From Aedes albopictus (taxonomy: Eukaryota; Arthropoda; Insecta; Diptera; Culicidae), in assembly GCF_035046485.1 (NCBI RefSeq), contig NC_085137.1, positions 377,456,706 to 377,520,705 on the forward strand: a stretch of DNA of 64,000 bases, in the 5' to 3' direction. Both the position numbers and the translations under genes were made by a program. Position 1 is the stretch's first letter. Each line of letters begins with the position of its first letter. The notes beneath the pieces are model-generated. The model was not told the origin of the DNA, made no database searches, and saw only the letters and a list, made by a program, of their open reading frames with translations. Below are positions 33,481 through 45,900 of this stretch, piece by piece.

Positions 33481-35500
33481 ATTTATCTAAGAGTTCCTTC
33501 AGGAACTCTTCCAGGGTTTCGTATAGTTAATTCATAGTACTAAAGTTTTCTTGGAAATTTTCTAGAGATTATTCTTGGAATTGATTTAAGAACTCAAATA
33601 TAAAGCCTTCCTTGGATTCATCCCGAAATTTCTCCATGGATTTCGTTAGAAATTTCTACAGGAATTCCTTTGACAAGGTCTTACACGGATTTGTTTTGAG
33701 GTTCTTTCAAAACATCTTCCATTTATTTTTTAAGAAATTTCTTTTAAATTTCATTCAGAATTTCCACTAGTAAATCCTCATGAAATTTATCCAAGAATTC
33801 CGCTAGAAAAGGGTATATGGGTTGCCTCAGAAGATTCTCCATAGATTCTTTCAGGAATCCGTATGAGAAATCATCCATGGATTTCTCCAGAAAATCTTTA
33901 GGTAAGGGTCCGTTCATAAACCATGTAGACTTTTTGGGGGGAGGGGGGTCTAGCCAAAGTCTACGCTCTATACAAATTTTAAAAATTTTGTATGGGCAAA
34001 AGTCTAGGAGGGGGAGGGGGGGGTCTGAGATGACCAAATTTTGGTCTACGTGGTTTATGAGCAGCCCCTAAGAATTTCTCAAGAAACTGCTGCAATAGTT
34101 CATTTAGAGAATTAGATATTTCCCTGGAGAATCCTGTCCAAGAACCTCTGCAAGACATCTTCTACTTTGGGAAAAAAATCTTCATTCCTTCTATGTGTCC
34201 GGGACATGGATTTTTGCAATGGGGGTAAACAAATTCCATTAGTGCGACTCATACTTTTGATGAGGCACCATACAGCAGCGACTCATACAATTTAGAGCAC
34301 ATACTATTCATGTGCTAATTTGCCTGCGTAATCGGGTATTGGTTGCATATACTTTGGATGTGGTTTGGCACATGGATATTTGCCATTAAGTATGAGGCAA
34401 TTTTCCTGCGTGTATGGTTTTTTTCTTCCAAAATTGCTCCATAGATTCCTTCAGAAAGTATTCTAGTAATTCGGTCTTAAAATCCACCAAGGATTTTTTC
34501 AGAAATACTTCCAGTGATTTTTTAAGAAACTTCTCCAGCACTTCAACTAACTTCTCAAATCTTACTTAACAAAATTCCAAGAGATTTCCTGTAGGAATTC
34601 TTTTGGGAAGATTTCCATGGATTCCTTATAAAGTTCCAATAGGGATTACTTTTTACATTCTTTTAGAGGTTCTTTCTTTCAACTCTTTCAATGAAAATCT
34701 TCCAGAGACTTCTTCTTGAAGAAGTCCTCCAGAGATTTGTTCAAAATTACTTTACAGATTAAAATGAACATTGCTGTAGAAAAGTGTACAGAAACCTCTT
34801 CAGAGAATACTCTAGAAATTCTTTCATAATAGCTTTCAATGATTCAGGAATCGGATTTTACATTTTTGCTGACCCCAGTATAATCCGGAATATCTCCAGA
34901 ATGGTATCGCGTGTTACATGGCCACTTGAGTATAATAAACTAGCACCAATTTATGATCGATTGAGGGCGACTTCGAAAAAATCGGATGAAAATTGATGAA
35001 ATGCCAGCATTTTGAAAATGAGTTGTCGGGGGTCGGGTACGTGAAAGTTAGGTTCTACAGAAATTTATCCTGGGATTTTTTCAAGATTTTTTCTGAGGTT
35101 TCTTCAGATATTTCTCCAGCGATTCACTGAAAAGTATTTCCTGAGATATCAACGAGTGTTGGAGATTTCTTCAAGATTCCTTTAATAATTTGTTCACAAA
35201 TTCCGGCTTGGACTCGTTCAAAAATATTACCAGCGACTTTTTTAGAAGCATTCCTTGGAATATTTTTTTAAGAAATATGTCTAAACTTAAAAAAAACTCC
35301 AAAAGTGCCTGTGCAAACTCTTCCAAGAGTTTCAAAGGATTTGTTTAGGAATTGCTCCTACGGTTTCGTCAGAAATATCTCCTGGGTTTCCATCGGGGGT
35401 TCCTGCAAGAATTATTTCAGACATTCCTCCAGGATTTCTTTTTCAGAAATTTTCCAAAAATTGCACAAAAAAGGTGACCACGTTGCTCCCCAGACCGTTA
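33481..35500. repeat. degenerate TTCC/GGAA minisatellite
   Basis: Long run of imperfect AGAAATTTCTCCAGGGATTC-like words, interrupted by the MITE at 33906-34069 and by a non-repetitive stretch at about 34180-34430. ORFs here are products of the repeat. Confidence 0.5.
33906..34069. mobile_element. 164-bp MITE, CATAAACCACGTAGAC family
   Basis: GGGTCCGTTCATAAACCATG at the left pairs with the inverse of AGGGGCTGCTCATAAACCAC at the right. G-rich runs (GGGGGGAGGGGGG) flank a short central palindrome. A single end of the same family lies at 44106-44140. AGGGGCTG ends suggest a hAT-like MITE; no target duplication could be fixed. Confidence 0.6.
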
Positions 35501-35779
35501 TTATAAAATAAAAATCTCCATCCAATCGGTGCCCACCATTCGTTTTCTATGACTATCCTGCATGCCTGGGCAAAATTTGAAAAAAAAAATCGTAGGGCCC
35601 ATTTTTGAGTTACGCCCTTTTAAAGGGCATTAAGCCTTGTATTCAAAGAAAAAATGTAATATTTAGTACTCAACCATTTTTTAAAGATTTTGATGAAATA
35701 TTTTCATGAAGAAGTGTATTGCATTGAGTATTACATTTGTTAAGCATAGTTTTTGTTATAATTTTTGAAGAAAATATGA

Positions 35780-36018
35780 CGCTTTTGTTGCCAATCCGGC
35801 AACGGCGGGTTCGATTCTCGTTCCGGTCGGGAAAATTTTCTCGACTCCCTGGGCATGGTGTATCATTGTGCTTGTCTCACAATATACTAATTCATGCAAT
35901 GGCTGGCAAAGAAATCCCTCCAAATAATAACTGTGGAAGTGCTCAAAGAACACTAAGTTGTTGGAGAGAGACAGGTCAAGTTCCAGTGAGAATGTCGAGC
36001 CATACAGAAGAAGAAGAC
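35780..36018 (+). mobile_element. tRNA-derived SINE, diverged copy
   Basis: B-box GGGTTCGATTCTCGTTCC near the 5' edge, then sequence colinear with the SINE at 45901-46173 (ACTGTGGAAGTGCTC, AGAACACTAAG) and an AGAAGAAGAAG 3' end. The A-box is poor. The body and tail resemble I-clade-related Aedes SINEs such as Gecko; the name is tentative. Confidence 0.6.
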
Positions 36019-36634
36019 GGTTTTTGAGAGTTGACATAACTAAAAATATATTTATATGGAAACATTTCTATAATATTTGTAACTTCTTAGGTTTAAATAC
36101 GTTAAGAAAAACCCCAGCCAGCAATTTGGTGTCTATATCGAAATTGCAACTGAAATAGTCACACATATATAGCACCAAAGAAATCGTATTCAATGCACGC
36201 AACATGCATATACATACTAAAGTGGAGGCCAAATCGAAACATACACTCTGTTCCATAACTATAGATCCATCTAAAATTTATTTGCTATTTATTCAAAGTG
36301 CAACTGATTATTTCATGCACTACGCCATTATGATCATCCATGTGCCTTACACATACTACCATGTAATTTTATTCATGCACATATGTGTATACAGAAAAAT
36401 TAAAAAAAAAACTGAAATCCTTTGTTTCATGACTATAGATCCAATACATGTAAGTCATTCGTTGTGGCTAATCAACGCGTTGTTTTAGGTTCTGTGCTCA
36501 GGTTTATTTCGGCGTTTGACGTGTTGTTACGTGTAAACTCCTATTTATACTATGACGTGTGCAAAAAAAAAATTCTCGTCTTGTAAGCGGATTTCATCGT
36601 GCCGTTGTGATTTTCTTTTAAGATCCAATTCAAT

Positions 36635-37850
36635 ATGGCAGAAAGAAAACACGAGGAAGCTGTCTAATCGCAAAAAAAAACGGAATAAGGAATAAGGAAT
36701 AACGCAATTAACTCGCTAAAAATTTTGAACCAGTTAAAGAAAGAACTAGCACTAGACGTCTCGCGTTTCACAATTTACAGAGTTCTAAAAGAATGTCCAC
36801 ACGATCAACGTGAAGAAATGGAATGAGCTCCACAACTTTTGAGCCATCATAAGGATTCGTGCTCAAAATTTGATTGCGTTGAGATTGGAGTAAAGTAGAT
36901 ACTACAGTTGACACCACATCTTGATGTTCTAAAGGTAAATATCATCTTGTACCGACTTTTCGAACCCTCTATGCAGAATACCCTCTTCGAATGAGTGTAT
37001 TCAGTTTTGTACCTTTTAATTCTGTCCTCTATAGAGCGGCATAAAGGGCGGAATTAAAAGGTACAAAACTGATTACAGTTCTTTGAAGGCAAATATCACT
37101 TTATCTCCCTGTCTTTATTCGATCCCGATGGTTTTTGTTCTAGATTTTCTCTTCATTTGTCAATATACTATTTTTACAGGTTACTGTATCTGGTTTCCAA
37201 GGTGAAAATTATTCTGAGAAGGTGATATTATATATCTGTTTGATGAAGGTTTTTCCTAGTTACAAAAGTTTAAAAATTGGCTCATTATTTCGATATCTAA
37301 ATTCTTCAATAAATTACAGTTCATTCTGCTCATCTCGATGTATCGAGATATGATGGTCCTTCAAGAGTCGGCGAATCAACTGTTATTTGTTTAAATGTTT
37401 ATTTGATTGGCTTCTCAAGACATATTCGAGACTTTGGGAGACCTTTTAGGTCGAAAAGAAGTTGAGCTTGTATCGACCGAATGGCTTTTTTTTTCGTTCT
37501 GTAGAGATTTACGAAAATAATCACGTTACTTCCCAAGGAATCTCTCGAGGGTGGCGGCATGATGGTATGGAGAGGGTTCTGTCGACTCGAATGGACGGGC
37601 ATTTAGGGATGTGCCGAGCTTCTGAGCCTGAAAAATAAATGCTATCGTTTCTTGCAGCAACGCAGTTAAACAAATTAGACAACGTTTAATCAAGATAATG
37701 AATACATTTGTTCTGGTTCACTCCACTATGGCTTTTTTTTTCGTGAAAAGCTTATTCAGATTAAAGAATGATTAGCTCCTTACCCTGACCAGCACCCAAT
37801 TGAGAATTGTGGGGTTGATTATAAAAGCAATGTGTAAATAAAATAAGCCG
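36635..37850 (+). pseudogene. Tc1/mariner-superfamily transposase remnant
   Basis: Starts MAERKHEEAV then stops. Frame-broken pieces retain the helix-turn-helix region (VSRFTIYRVLKECP at about 36764-36805), the GGGMMVWRGF box (about 37550-37582; family consensus GGGSVMVWG) and, near 37785-37820, PYPDQHPIENCGVDY corresponding to the SPDLNPIENLW motif that holds the last acidic residue. Intact members cut and paste at TA sites. Several frameshifts, stops and a 70-bp palindrome (37002-37071) disable it. Confidence 0.7.
37002..37071. repeat. 70-bp palindrome inside the transposase relic
   Basis: CAGTTTTGTACCTTTTAATT pairs with its inverse at 37051-37071 around a short loop. CAG...CTG ends suggest a tiny Tc1-type MITE. 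Confidence 0.5.
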
Positions 37851-38279
37851 TACGGATGTTTTCCAAATCTAAACCGTGTAGTTGTTTGAACGTGGAATGA
37901 AATACATTAAAGTATTGATTGATTGATTTGCCTTTATTAAAGAGACTTTCATCCATTAAAGTATCTTAAAAGTATCCTGGATAGGCTGTTTGAGCTTATT
38001 AAGAACAAAAGAGAGACTACTCATTATTGATATCTTGAATGTTTTGTGTAGTTTAAATTAACTAGAATGAACTCTCGCTTGGACCTATTGTTATGAAACA
38101 AGGGAATTTATATAAGATTATTTATCACATTCAGAAAACACATGTTATATCGAATTATTATTTATCTCAGGTCTACTCTAAATAATGAATTAAACAGGAG
38201 AACAATATGATTCGAATTCATTCTACATATCCGTGTATCTAAAAATATTTTTGGATCTTTAGTTATGAAACACAGTGTA

Positions 38280-39050
38280 TATACGATAACTGCGATTCCA
38301 TCCAACATGTATACGATTTCTCGAAAAATTTCTACGATTTCGTCGATTTTCTCCGTCTAAATATACGATTATGCATGATCTCATTACGATTGAGTGTACC
38401 AATATACAACTCAATATTTTCAAATTAAAGAAAAAAACCCAGATTAATCCACCTAGTGGTATATATACTCTAAGATATATATACTCTAAGATATTTCCGT
38501 CGCCATAAGCCGAAGTGTTCCTGAATCCTGAAAATACTCTAGAATGGAACAAATATCATTTTCTTCTTTTGTCACAGTGCTCGTTCGTCAATGAGGGGGT
38601 GGAGTTGATAAATAATAAATGTATTTGATGAAAAAAAATCTCAAACAATTAAGTAAAACCGCTTAATTAATCGGGTTTGGTAAGAACTTTTCTAGAGGAC
38701 TCTTCACCTTAAAAGTTAAAAATTTATTGGTTTATTCATTTGTGCCCTTCCTCAAAATGTTGAATTCCGACCCAAAATTGCCAAGGAGGGACCACTCTTG
38801 AATTAAGAGAAAATCGAAATTTGTGTCAGCCTTGTTCAGAAAAGCAAGAACCTTATCAAAGCCATAATCGAATTTGGAAACTTATTGATGGCTCATATTA
38901 TGTTAAACGTATCAGCAGAGCTGAATAATATTAAACCTCTTAGTTGACTGCTTGACCACCTTCACTAGCACTGGATGCCGATCATTATCGAGACATTTCA
39001 GCATTTTTTTCTGCACAGTTTAGCCTTTACTTTATTATCAATGGTTATTA
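38280..39050. other. AT-rich sequence with TACGATT words
   Basis: Repeated TATACGATT/TACGATTTC words between 38280 and 38400, then no recognisable feature. The same words cluster at 43130-43560. Confidence 0.35.
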
Positions 39051-39054
39051 GTTA

Positions 39055-39135
39055 TACTGCCGTTCTACGCATGATTATCCCATGTTATATGGGATTCCCA
39101 CATAACATGGGACAATTGGGCGTGGCACGGCAGTA
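39055..39135. mobile_element. 81-bp palindromic MITE, TACTGCCGT ends
   Basis: TACTGCCGTTCTACGC pairs with the inverse of GCGTGGCACGGCAGTA, with an inner ATCCCATGTTATATGGGA hairpin. TA dinucleotides flank both ends (39053-39054, 39136-39137). Confidence 0.65.
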
Positions 39136-39137
39136 TA

Positions 39138-39580
39138 AGATTCATGTAATATTTGACAAAAAAAGTAAAAGCAAGTAAAATTTCCCGTAATAAAACCCAT
39201 TCAAATTTCAACCGTGTTACAGAGCGCGACGGCTCAACCAGTTGCATCAAAATTGTGCGCAGTAATCTAAGTCGCAAAAGGGGATTTTTTTAATTCTTAA
39301 CCACTTAACAGTTAACCTAGGGGATTGATGCTATAAAATTAAAATTATCCCATACAACGTTGATCCATCCTACTGTATAATTACGCCTCAGGAAAATGGT
39401 GGGATTTGACAAGATCGCTTGAATTTTTATCAAGATTTTGATCGTTTACGCATATGTATCGCTTGCATCGGTTTTGTTTTGTTGTAATTTTAGCGATGCG
39501 ATAATCCTGATTCTGCAACAATCTGCCGGTAATCTTAGGTGTGGTCAGAGCTTGGGTCAAAGACTATTTTACTGCTACCC
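39138..39580. other. AT-rich spacer, nothing recognised
   Basis: No supported feature. Confidence 0.3.
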
Positions 39581-40795
39581 GTTTATCTGGTTATCGAACT
39601 TCCTGCGGAACATCTGGAACTGGTTCCGGAACACAACCGGTTCAGATATGGTCTGAAACTATTGTCCTGCTTATCGTTCATCTTGTTACCGAAAAAACTG
39701 CTGTTTGTTTGGTTCGCTTTTTTAGTTAGCCACTTCCGGCGGGATACCTGGAATCGGTTCTAAAACGCTACTGGTTCAAATATAGTCAAAAACTACTTTC
39801 CTGTTTACCGTTCATCAGGTTATCACAAAAGCCACAGTTCGATGTGTCGCATGCCTGGGTTTGATTATTTTTTAAATTGGCTACTTCCAGCGGTACAGCT
39901 GGAACCGGTTCAGGAACACAACCGGTTCAGATATGGTCTGAAACTATTTTACTGCTTACCGTTCATCTGGTTATCGATATAGCCGCTATTTTGTGTGTCG
40001 CATGCCTGGGTTTGGTTCACTTTTTTATTTGGCCACTTCTGACGGGACACTTGGAACCGGTTCCGGAACATAACCGGTTGAGATATGGGCTGACACTATT
40101 TTACTGCTTACCGTTCATTTGGTTATCGAAAAAGCCGCTCTTTGATGAGTCGCATGCATGGGTTTGGTTTACTTTTTTAGTTGGCCACTTCCGGTGGGAC
40201 ACCTGGAACCGGTTCTGAAACACTACCGATTCTAATATAGTCTGAAACTACTTTCCTGCTTACCGTTCATCAGGTTATCGCAAAAGCAACCGGTTCAGAT
40301 ATGGTCTGAAACTATTTTACTGCTTACCGTTCAACTGGTTATCGATACAGCCGCTATTTGGTGTGTCGCATGCCTGGGTTTGGTTCACTTTTTTAATTGG
40401 CCGCTTCCGGCGTGACACCTGGAATCGGTTCCGGAACACAACCGGTTCAGATATGGTTTGAAACCATTCTCCTGCTTACCGTTCATCAGGTTATCGAAAA
40501 AGCCGCTGTGTGTCGCATGCATGGGTTTGGTTTACTTTTTTAGTTGGGCACTTCCGGCGGGACACCTGGAACCGGTTCTGGAACACTACCGTTTCAAATA
40601 TGGTCTTAAACTACTTTCCTGCTCACCATTCAACTGGTTATCGAAAATGCCGCTATTTGACGTGTCGCATGCACGGGTTATGTTCACTTTTATATTTGGC
40701 CACTTCCGGCGGGACACCCGGAATCGGTTCCGAAACACTACCGATTCAGATATAGTCTGAGACTATTTTTCTACTTCCCGTTCATCAGATAATCG
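39581..40795. repeat. satellite of about 150 bp, about eight units
   Basis: Units restart at about 39589, 39731, 39879, 40035, 40187, 40400, 40550 and 40700, each with CACTTCCGGCGGGACACCTG, GGAACCGGTTCCGGAACAC, ACCGGTTCAGATATGGTCTG and GCATGCCTGGGTTTGGTT. One partial unit lies at about 40285-40400. Open frames across it (39877-40218, 40458-40760) exist because of the periodicity and share the same repeated peptide; they are not genes. Confidence 0.8.
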
Positions 40796-40819
40796 AAAAC
40801 GCAGTAGTTTGATGGGAAT

Positions 40820-41255
<436 letters not shown>

Positions 41256-41275
41256 CAATTGGTGTTCAGTGGGAA

Positions 41276-41783
41276 CCCGAGCAGAGTCTGACAACAAAAT
41301 GATAGCAATTCGAAAACTCGATTTGTATTCAACAGCAAATTGATATCACATTTTGATATCAGTTGGTCTTGACTAAATTTGATTTCAAACTTAGATTTCG
41401 TTTTGCTGTCACTTCAAACTATTTAAAAAAAATACGTTTTAAGTTATTTCATAACTTCTAGCCAATCTTGTATAATAACTTCAGGGATCGGATATACCAT
41501 TAGTGTAGTTATCTTATGGCATTTAGGATTTGATATCAATCGAAAAACCCCTATATTTAACGATATTTCCATTTTTTCGTACTGATAGCAAAAACAGTTA
41601 TCAATTTGCTATCACTGATAGCAGGATTTGTTTTCAGCTTGCTGTTACGGGAACATTTTTCTGCTCTCTTTTTTGTTGTTTTAACCGTTAAAACGACCAA
41701 AATGACAACAACCTGAGTTATCATAGTTTGCCATATCACAACATCAAAATTTGTTTTCAATTTGCTGTCAGACTTTGCTCGGG
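41276..41783. mobile_element. 508-bp MITE, ends CCCGAGCAGAGTCTGACA
   Basis: About 20-bp terminal inverted repeats (CCCGAGCAGAGTCTGACA against TGTCAGACTTTGCTCGGG). The interior is AT-rich, with repeated GATATCA and TTTGCTATCA words and no ORF. GGGAA at the left junction and again after GCTC at the right may be a 5-bp duplication. Confidence 0.6.
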
Positions 41784-41852
41784 AATCGAACTTAGATCCT
41801 TTGATTGAGAACTGCGCGCCATCTCTATTGGCTATATTACCAAGTTGGAAAT
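41780..41852 (-). repeat. tRNA-like relic abutting the MITE
   Basis: The minus strand reads TTGGTAATATAGCCAATAGA and later AGTTCGATTCCCGAGC, an A-box/B-box-like pair at roughly tRNA spacing. The B-box end overlaps the terminus of the 41276-41783 MITE. Confidence 0.4.
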
Positions 41853-42038
41853 AGAGAGTTCAAAGTGAATGACATGAAACGAATACAAATTAGCATGATA
41901 CGGAGCGAGACTTGTGGTGGGAGCGTTGTTGTTGTGCATTGAGTGGCACAAAAAGTAATGGCGTGCAAGAGGTCCGGAATTGACATCGTTGTTGGAATCT
42001 ATACATCACTTATTGTATGCCTTCTGCTGTATATGAAT

Positions 42039-42953
42039 TAGACCGGCCCACATTTGTATGGCGAGAAAGAAAAGTTGGAAAAATTCACGGGGCACCCTCT
42101 AGAATCGTGCCTTTGGATGAGAAGAACAATCTGTGAAAGATTCAGCTCAATCGGTTTAAAACTGAGCTGGCGCAAATGAGTTGAAGGTTTGTATGGGATT
42201 TTCAGTCCAAACATATGGGAAATTGGATGGCCTACAGTCTCTCACTCAGTACGCCGGTTCAGCGAGTTCGATTTAGCTCAGAATTGACAGAATGGTAGTT
42301 GATACCCTAAGGAACAATTTTGTAGAAGACCATATCATGATAAAACTTAATTTAATTGCAGTTTCAGCTAACGAAAGCAGGATGAGGACATCTTCCCCCG
42401 TTTACTCTTGGTTGTTACATGCAGCACGTGTTTGTCGGTCGAAGCTTGCGCGCTACATCATAGGCAGCTATGTGATTCTTCATTGTTTCGATACTCGCAC
42501 ACGTGCGTGAGCAATTGAAATGAAGGACAACATAGCCGCCTATGATGTAGAGCGCAAGTTTCGAACAGCAAACACGTGCTGCATGTAACAACCGAGAGTA
42601 AACAGGGGAAGATGTCCTCATCCTGCTTTCGTTAGCTGAAACCGCAAGTAAAATTAAGTTTTATCATGATATGGTCTTCTACAAAATTGTTCCTTAGGGT
42701 ATCAACTACCATTGTTTCAATTCTGAGCTAAATCGAACTCGTTGAACCGGCGTACTGAATGAGAGACTGTAGGCCATCCAATTTCCCATATATTTGGACT
42801 GAAAATCCCATACAAACCTTCAACTCATTTGTGCCAGCTCAATTTTAAACCGATTGAGCTGAATTTTTTACAGATTGCTCTTCTCATCCAAAGGCACGAT
42901 TCTAGAGGGTGCCCCGAGGAATTTTTCGACATTTTTGTTTTTGGGCCGGTCTA
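42039..42953. mobile_element. 915-bp near-perfect hAT-type palindrome
   Basis: Exact 8-bp direct repeats ATATGAAT (42031-42038, 42954-42961) fit the hAT consensus nTnnnnAn. Ends TAGACCGGCCCA and TGGGCCGGTCTA. The two arms (about 450 bp each) pair throughout with occasional mismatches around a tiny loop near 42490-42510. No coding capacity. Confidence 0.85.
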
Positions 42954-42961
42954 ATATGAAT

Positions 42962-43649
42962 AGTATGAAAACCTATACATTTGGTTGAAATTATTGCTAC
43001 CATGGTTGGAATGTGTCAACAACAAAAATACAAATTTGTGATGAATACTATTTTTTTCTTTTTCTCCATCAAACAAATATGTAAACAAAACATATGTAAC
43101 AAACATATGCGACTGTTAAATGAATATGCGGTTTCTACGATTTCGTTCACTTCGTATACGACGCAAGTGTGACGCAAACGATCAATATACAACATTGTTA
43201 TGGTTGTATACGATTTCACCGATTTTGATCTTTAGGTAGCAAGCTCGATTTAGCAGATTCCTATACGATGTGAAGCGACGATTTCCACGATTCAAAGAAA
43301 TCATATATACGATGCTAGCAAACTTGCAGCTTGACACTAAGAATTTATGTTTTTTTCACGATTCTATCCGATTCTGTGCGATACTACCGATAGTATCTCG
43401 CACCTTTTATGATCGGAGACGACTATATGCAACAAAATCGCAATTGAAATTTAATTTGGCATGAAGTGCGCAATCATTGTCAACAAATATACATATTATT
43501 ATACAATTCTGATTGAATATTTATATGAAAATATACGATTTTTTCCACACAATGATTTACGATGTGTGGTTGGCTGGAACGTGAATGTATATAAACAAAA
43601 AAATATTAAGTAAATGGAAAGAAAGCCAATAAAAAGAGAAACCTAGCAT
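42962..43649. other. AT-rich sequence with TACGATT words
   Basis: Clustered TATACGATT, TACGATG and CACGATT words at 43130-43560; otherwise nothing recognised. Confidence 0.35.
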
Positions 43650-43870
43650 TACATATGAAAAGGGCCCAAGTGCTTTTTGTAAACAAACAGGTTTCGATCG
43701 CTGTAGGGCCCAACTGCATCCACCCACAAATATCCGCACTTTTAACCGATAGCCCGAAGATTTCTCTTTCTGATAAGGCTGCTGGTGTGCGTGGGTGGAT
43801 CGAGATGGGCTCTACAGTGAACGAAACATGTTTGTTTACAAAAAGCACTTAGGCCCTTCTCAAATGTTAT
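43650..43870. mobile_element. 220-bp MITE with 70-bp arms
   Basis: The left arm AAGGGCCCAAGTGCTTTTTG, then GTAAACAAACAGGTTTCG, is matched inversely by the right arm (GAAACATGTTTGTTTAC, AAGCACTTAGGCCCTTC). Both arms extend to a TGGATC-like sequence near the loop. Confidence 0.65.
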
Positions 43871-44105
43871 GTGTGTTTGAATAAATGGAAGAAGAGTTTG
43901 GATTGCTTTAAGCCCTTAACAAACTAGATTTATTTGCACAAGAAAAAAAACGAATCAATTCTGTATGAAATCATGAACACCAATATGTGATGATTTATAA
44001 ATTTTGAATGACAATTACATCTATCCAGATATGTATCTATTGTATTTGAAAACAAAATTTTTTGGATAAGAATGTAGTGTATTATAATTAAAAATACCTA
44101 CACTG

Positions 44106-45480
44106 AAAGGGGCTGTCCATAAACCACGTGGTCATTTTTTGGGACTTTTCAAGTATACCTTTAGAATTCATTCTCACCCATGTATTTGAAAGTTTCTAGA
44201 GAAATTCCTTCCGAATTCTTTGAAAAATGCACAGAAATATTCAATGGGTATACTTCAAACGTTTCTGAAAAATATCACAAAAGATTCATTCTGAATCTAA
44301 TCCATTGGTTTTCCAACAAGAAATCTTCCTGGCCCTGAGGTTCCTTCAGTGTTGCTCTAATAGTTCGTGCATTGCATGTATTTCTTGAAACATTTTGAAC
44401 TGCATTCCTCCCGAAATAATATCAGAACTTCATTCAAGAGGTTTTTTAGGAAATTCTCCTGGAGTTCTTCTAAAAAATCATTTCTAAAGCACTTCTAGGA
44501 ATTTCTCCAATGATTTCTTCAATCGATGCATTTTTGGAAATTTTTTATAGAGATTGAGAGTTTTTTTTTCAATTCCTCTAAGGTTTTCCATAACAAATTT
44601 AGAAATTTTTCAAGGAACTGTTTCAGAAATTATTGTTGGAATTTCTTCAGAGATTGGTTCAAGTGTTACTACATGTATTGCTAGCAGAGATTCTCTCAGG
44701 TATTTATTTAGCAATTCTTAAAGAAAATTCTTAATAGGTTCTTCTGAAAGTTGTTCAAGGGTTACTTCCAAGTTTCTCCAGAAGTTCCTCCAGGTATTTC
44801 TCCAGTAGGGATTGCTTAGGATTTATTGGGACGTTACTTCAGGAATTTTTCCTGAGTTTTTTGTAATGCTTCAAGAATTTCTCCAAAGATTCTATCAGCA
44901 ATTCTTGCAGAAATAAAAATGGACTTCCTGCAGAAAATTCTCCAGTAGCAGAATTTTATAGGCTAGTATGCAATGTATTTTTTACAAGTCAAAAATTGTT
45001 TTGAAAATTTTTATGAAAAATCCTCAAAAATACATTGAGCAATTTCTTCGGGATTTCCGCAAGTACCTTTATCTGCATTCTCTGTAGAAATTTTTAAATT
45101 GATATCTACAAAAATGCATCCACAGATATCTTTGAGATCTCTTTAGAAAATTCTCTAGCATTTTTTCATTGGAATAAAAAAGGTATCGAAGAAACTTCTT
45201 ACGGTATTCTTTCAGGCACTCATCCTGAATTCATCCACAGCTAACTTAATTTTTTTAGGACCTTTTGTCTAAGAGTCTCTCCAAAACAAATTCAAGAACT
45301 GTTTCCGAGAAGCTTCAAAGACATAGCTTTCAATGGATTCCTTAAGAGATTCTCCATGTGTTGTGTCATGTGACACTTCTGTATTTTTTTTCAAAAATCG
45401 AGCGACTTTTGCTGCAGTCAGAAGCTGTGGAATCCAATTTTCAAGTTCCACAGAGCTTTTGCGGGATGTGAATTGAAGGT
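44106..45480. repeat. MITE end followed by degenerate TTCC/GGAA minisatellite
   Basis: AAGGGGCTGTCCATAAACCA at 44106 is one end of the 33906-34069 MITE family. From about 44150 the same TTCTCCAGGAATTTCTT-type degenerate words as at 30-35 kb continue for 1.3 kb. Confidence 0.5.
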
Positions 45481-45900
45481 TAGCTCAATAACTGAATCTG
45501 GTGAAATGAAAATTGAACGATAATGAAGAACAATTCGGCTAGCTGCTGCTTTGGTTCGGTTTCCTTCGTCGTAGGAGAAAACGAGGAGAAAATGTCAATT
45601 CGTAAGTGGAAAGAAGTTGAAACGTGAAATTTTGTGTAATTATTCGAATTACAGTACTGGTTATTGATAGTCTATCTCTTTCTGCTTCGATCCAATGAGT
45701 CATTCGTAAAGATAAGTTGGAATATATTTAATTATTGTCTTTTTTTTCGTCTTATATGTATGAAACTAGCTTATATGACGAAGTAAATTTCTTCCTTATA
45801 AACGACAGTTTTATATCATTCAAAACATAAAACGGTTCACCATTAGCGTTGCTCACCGCTGACTGGCTACTGGCAATGCTAATAGGAAGTAGCTCCTCTC
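45481..45900. other. spacer, nothing recognised
   Basis: No supported feature. Confidence 0.3.

Larger units (their letters stand above)
36244..38277 (+). mobile_element. Tc1-like transposon with IR/DR ends, inactive
   Basis: TA flanks (36242-36243, 38278-38279). The outer ends CACTCTGTTCCATAACTATA and the inverse of CACTGTGTTTCATAACTAAA are terminal repeats running to GATCC. Inner direct copies of the same site lie 175 bp inside the left end (36419-36442) and 172 bp inside the right end (38081-38104), the IR/DR arrangement of Tc3/Minos/Sleeping Beauty-type elements. It encloses a decayed transposase. Confidence 0.8.

Noticed and set aside
39877..40760. ORFs of 100 and 113 codons with repeated WFTFLVGHFRRDTWNRF-type peptide
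   Set aside because: A by-product of satellite periodicity; open in overlapping frames.
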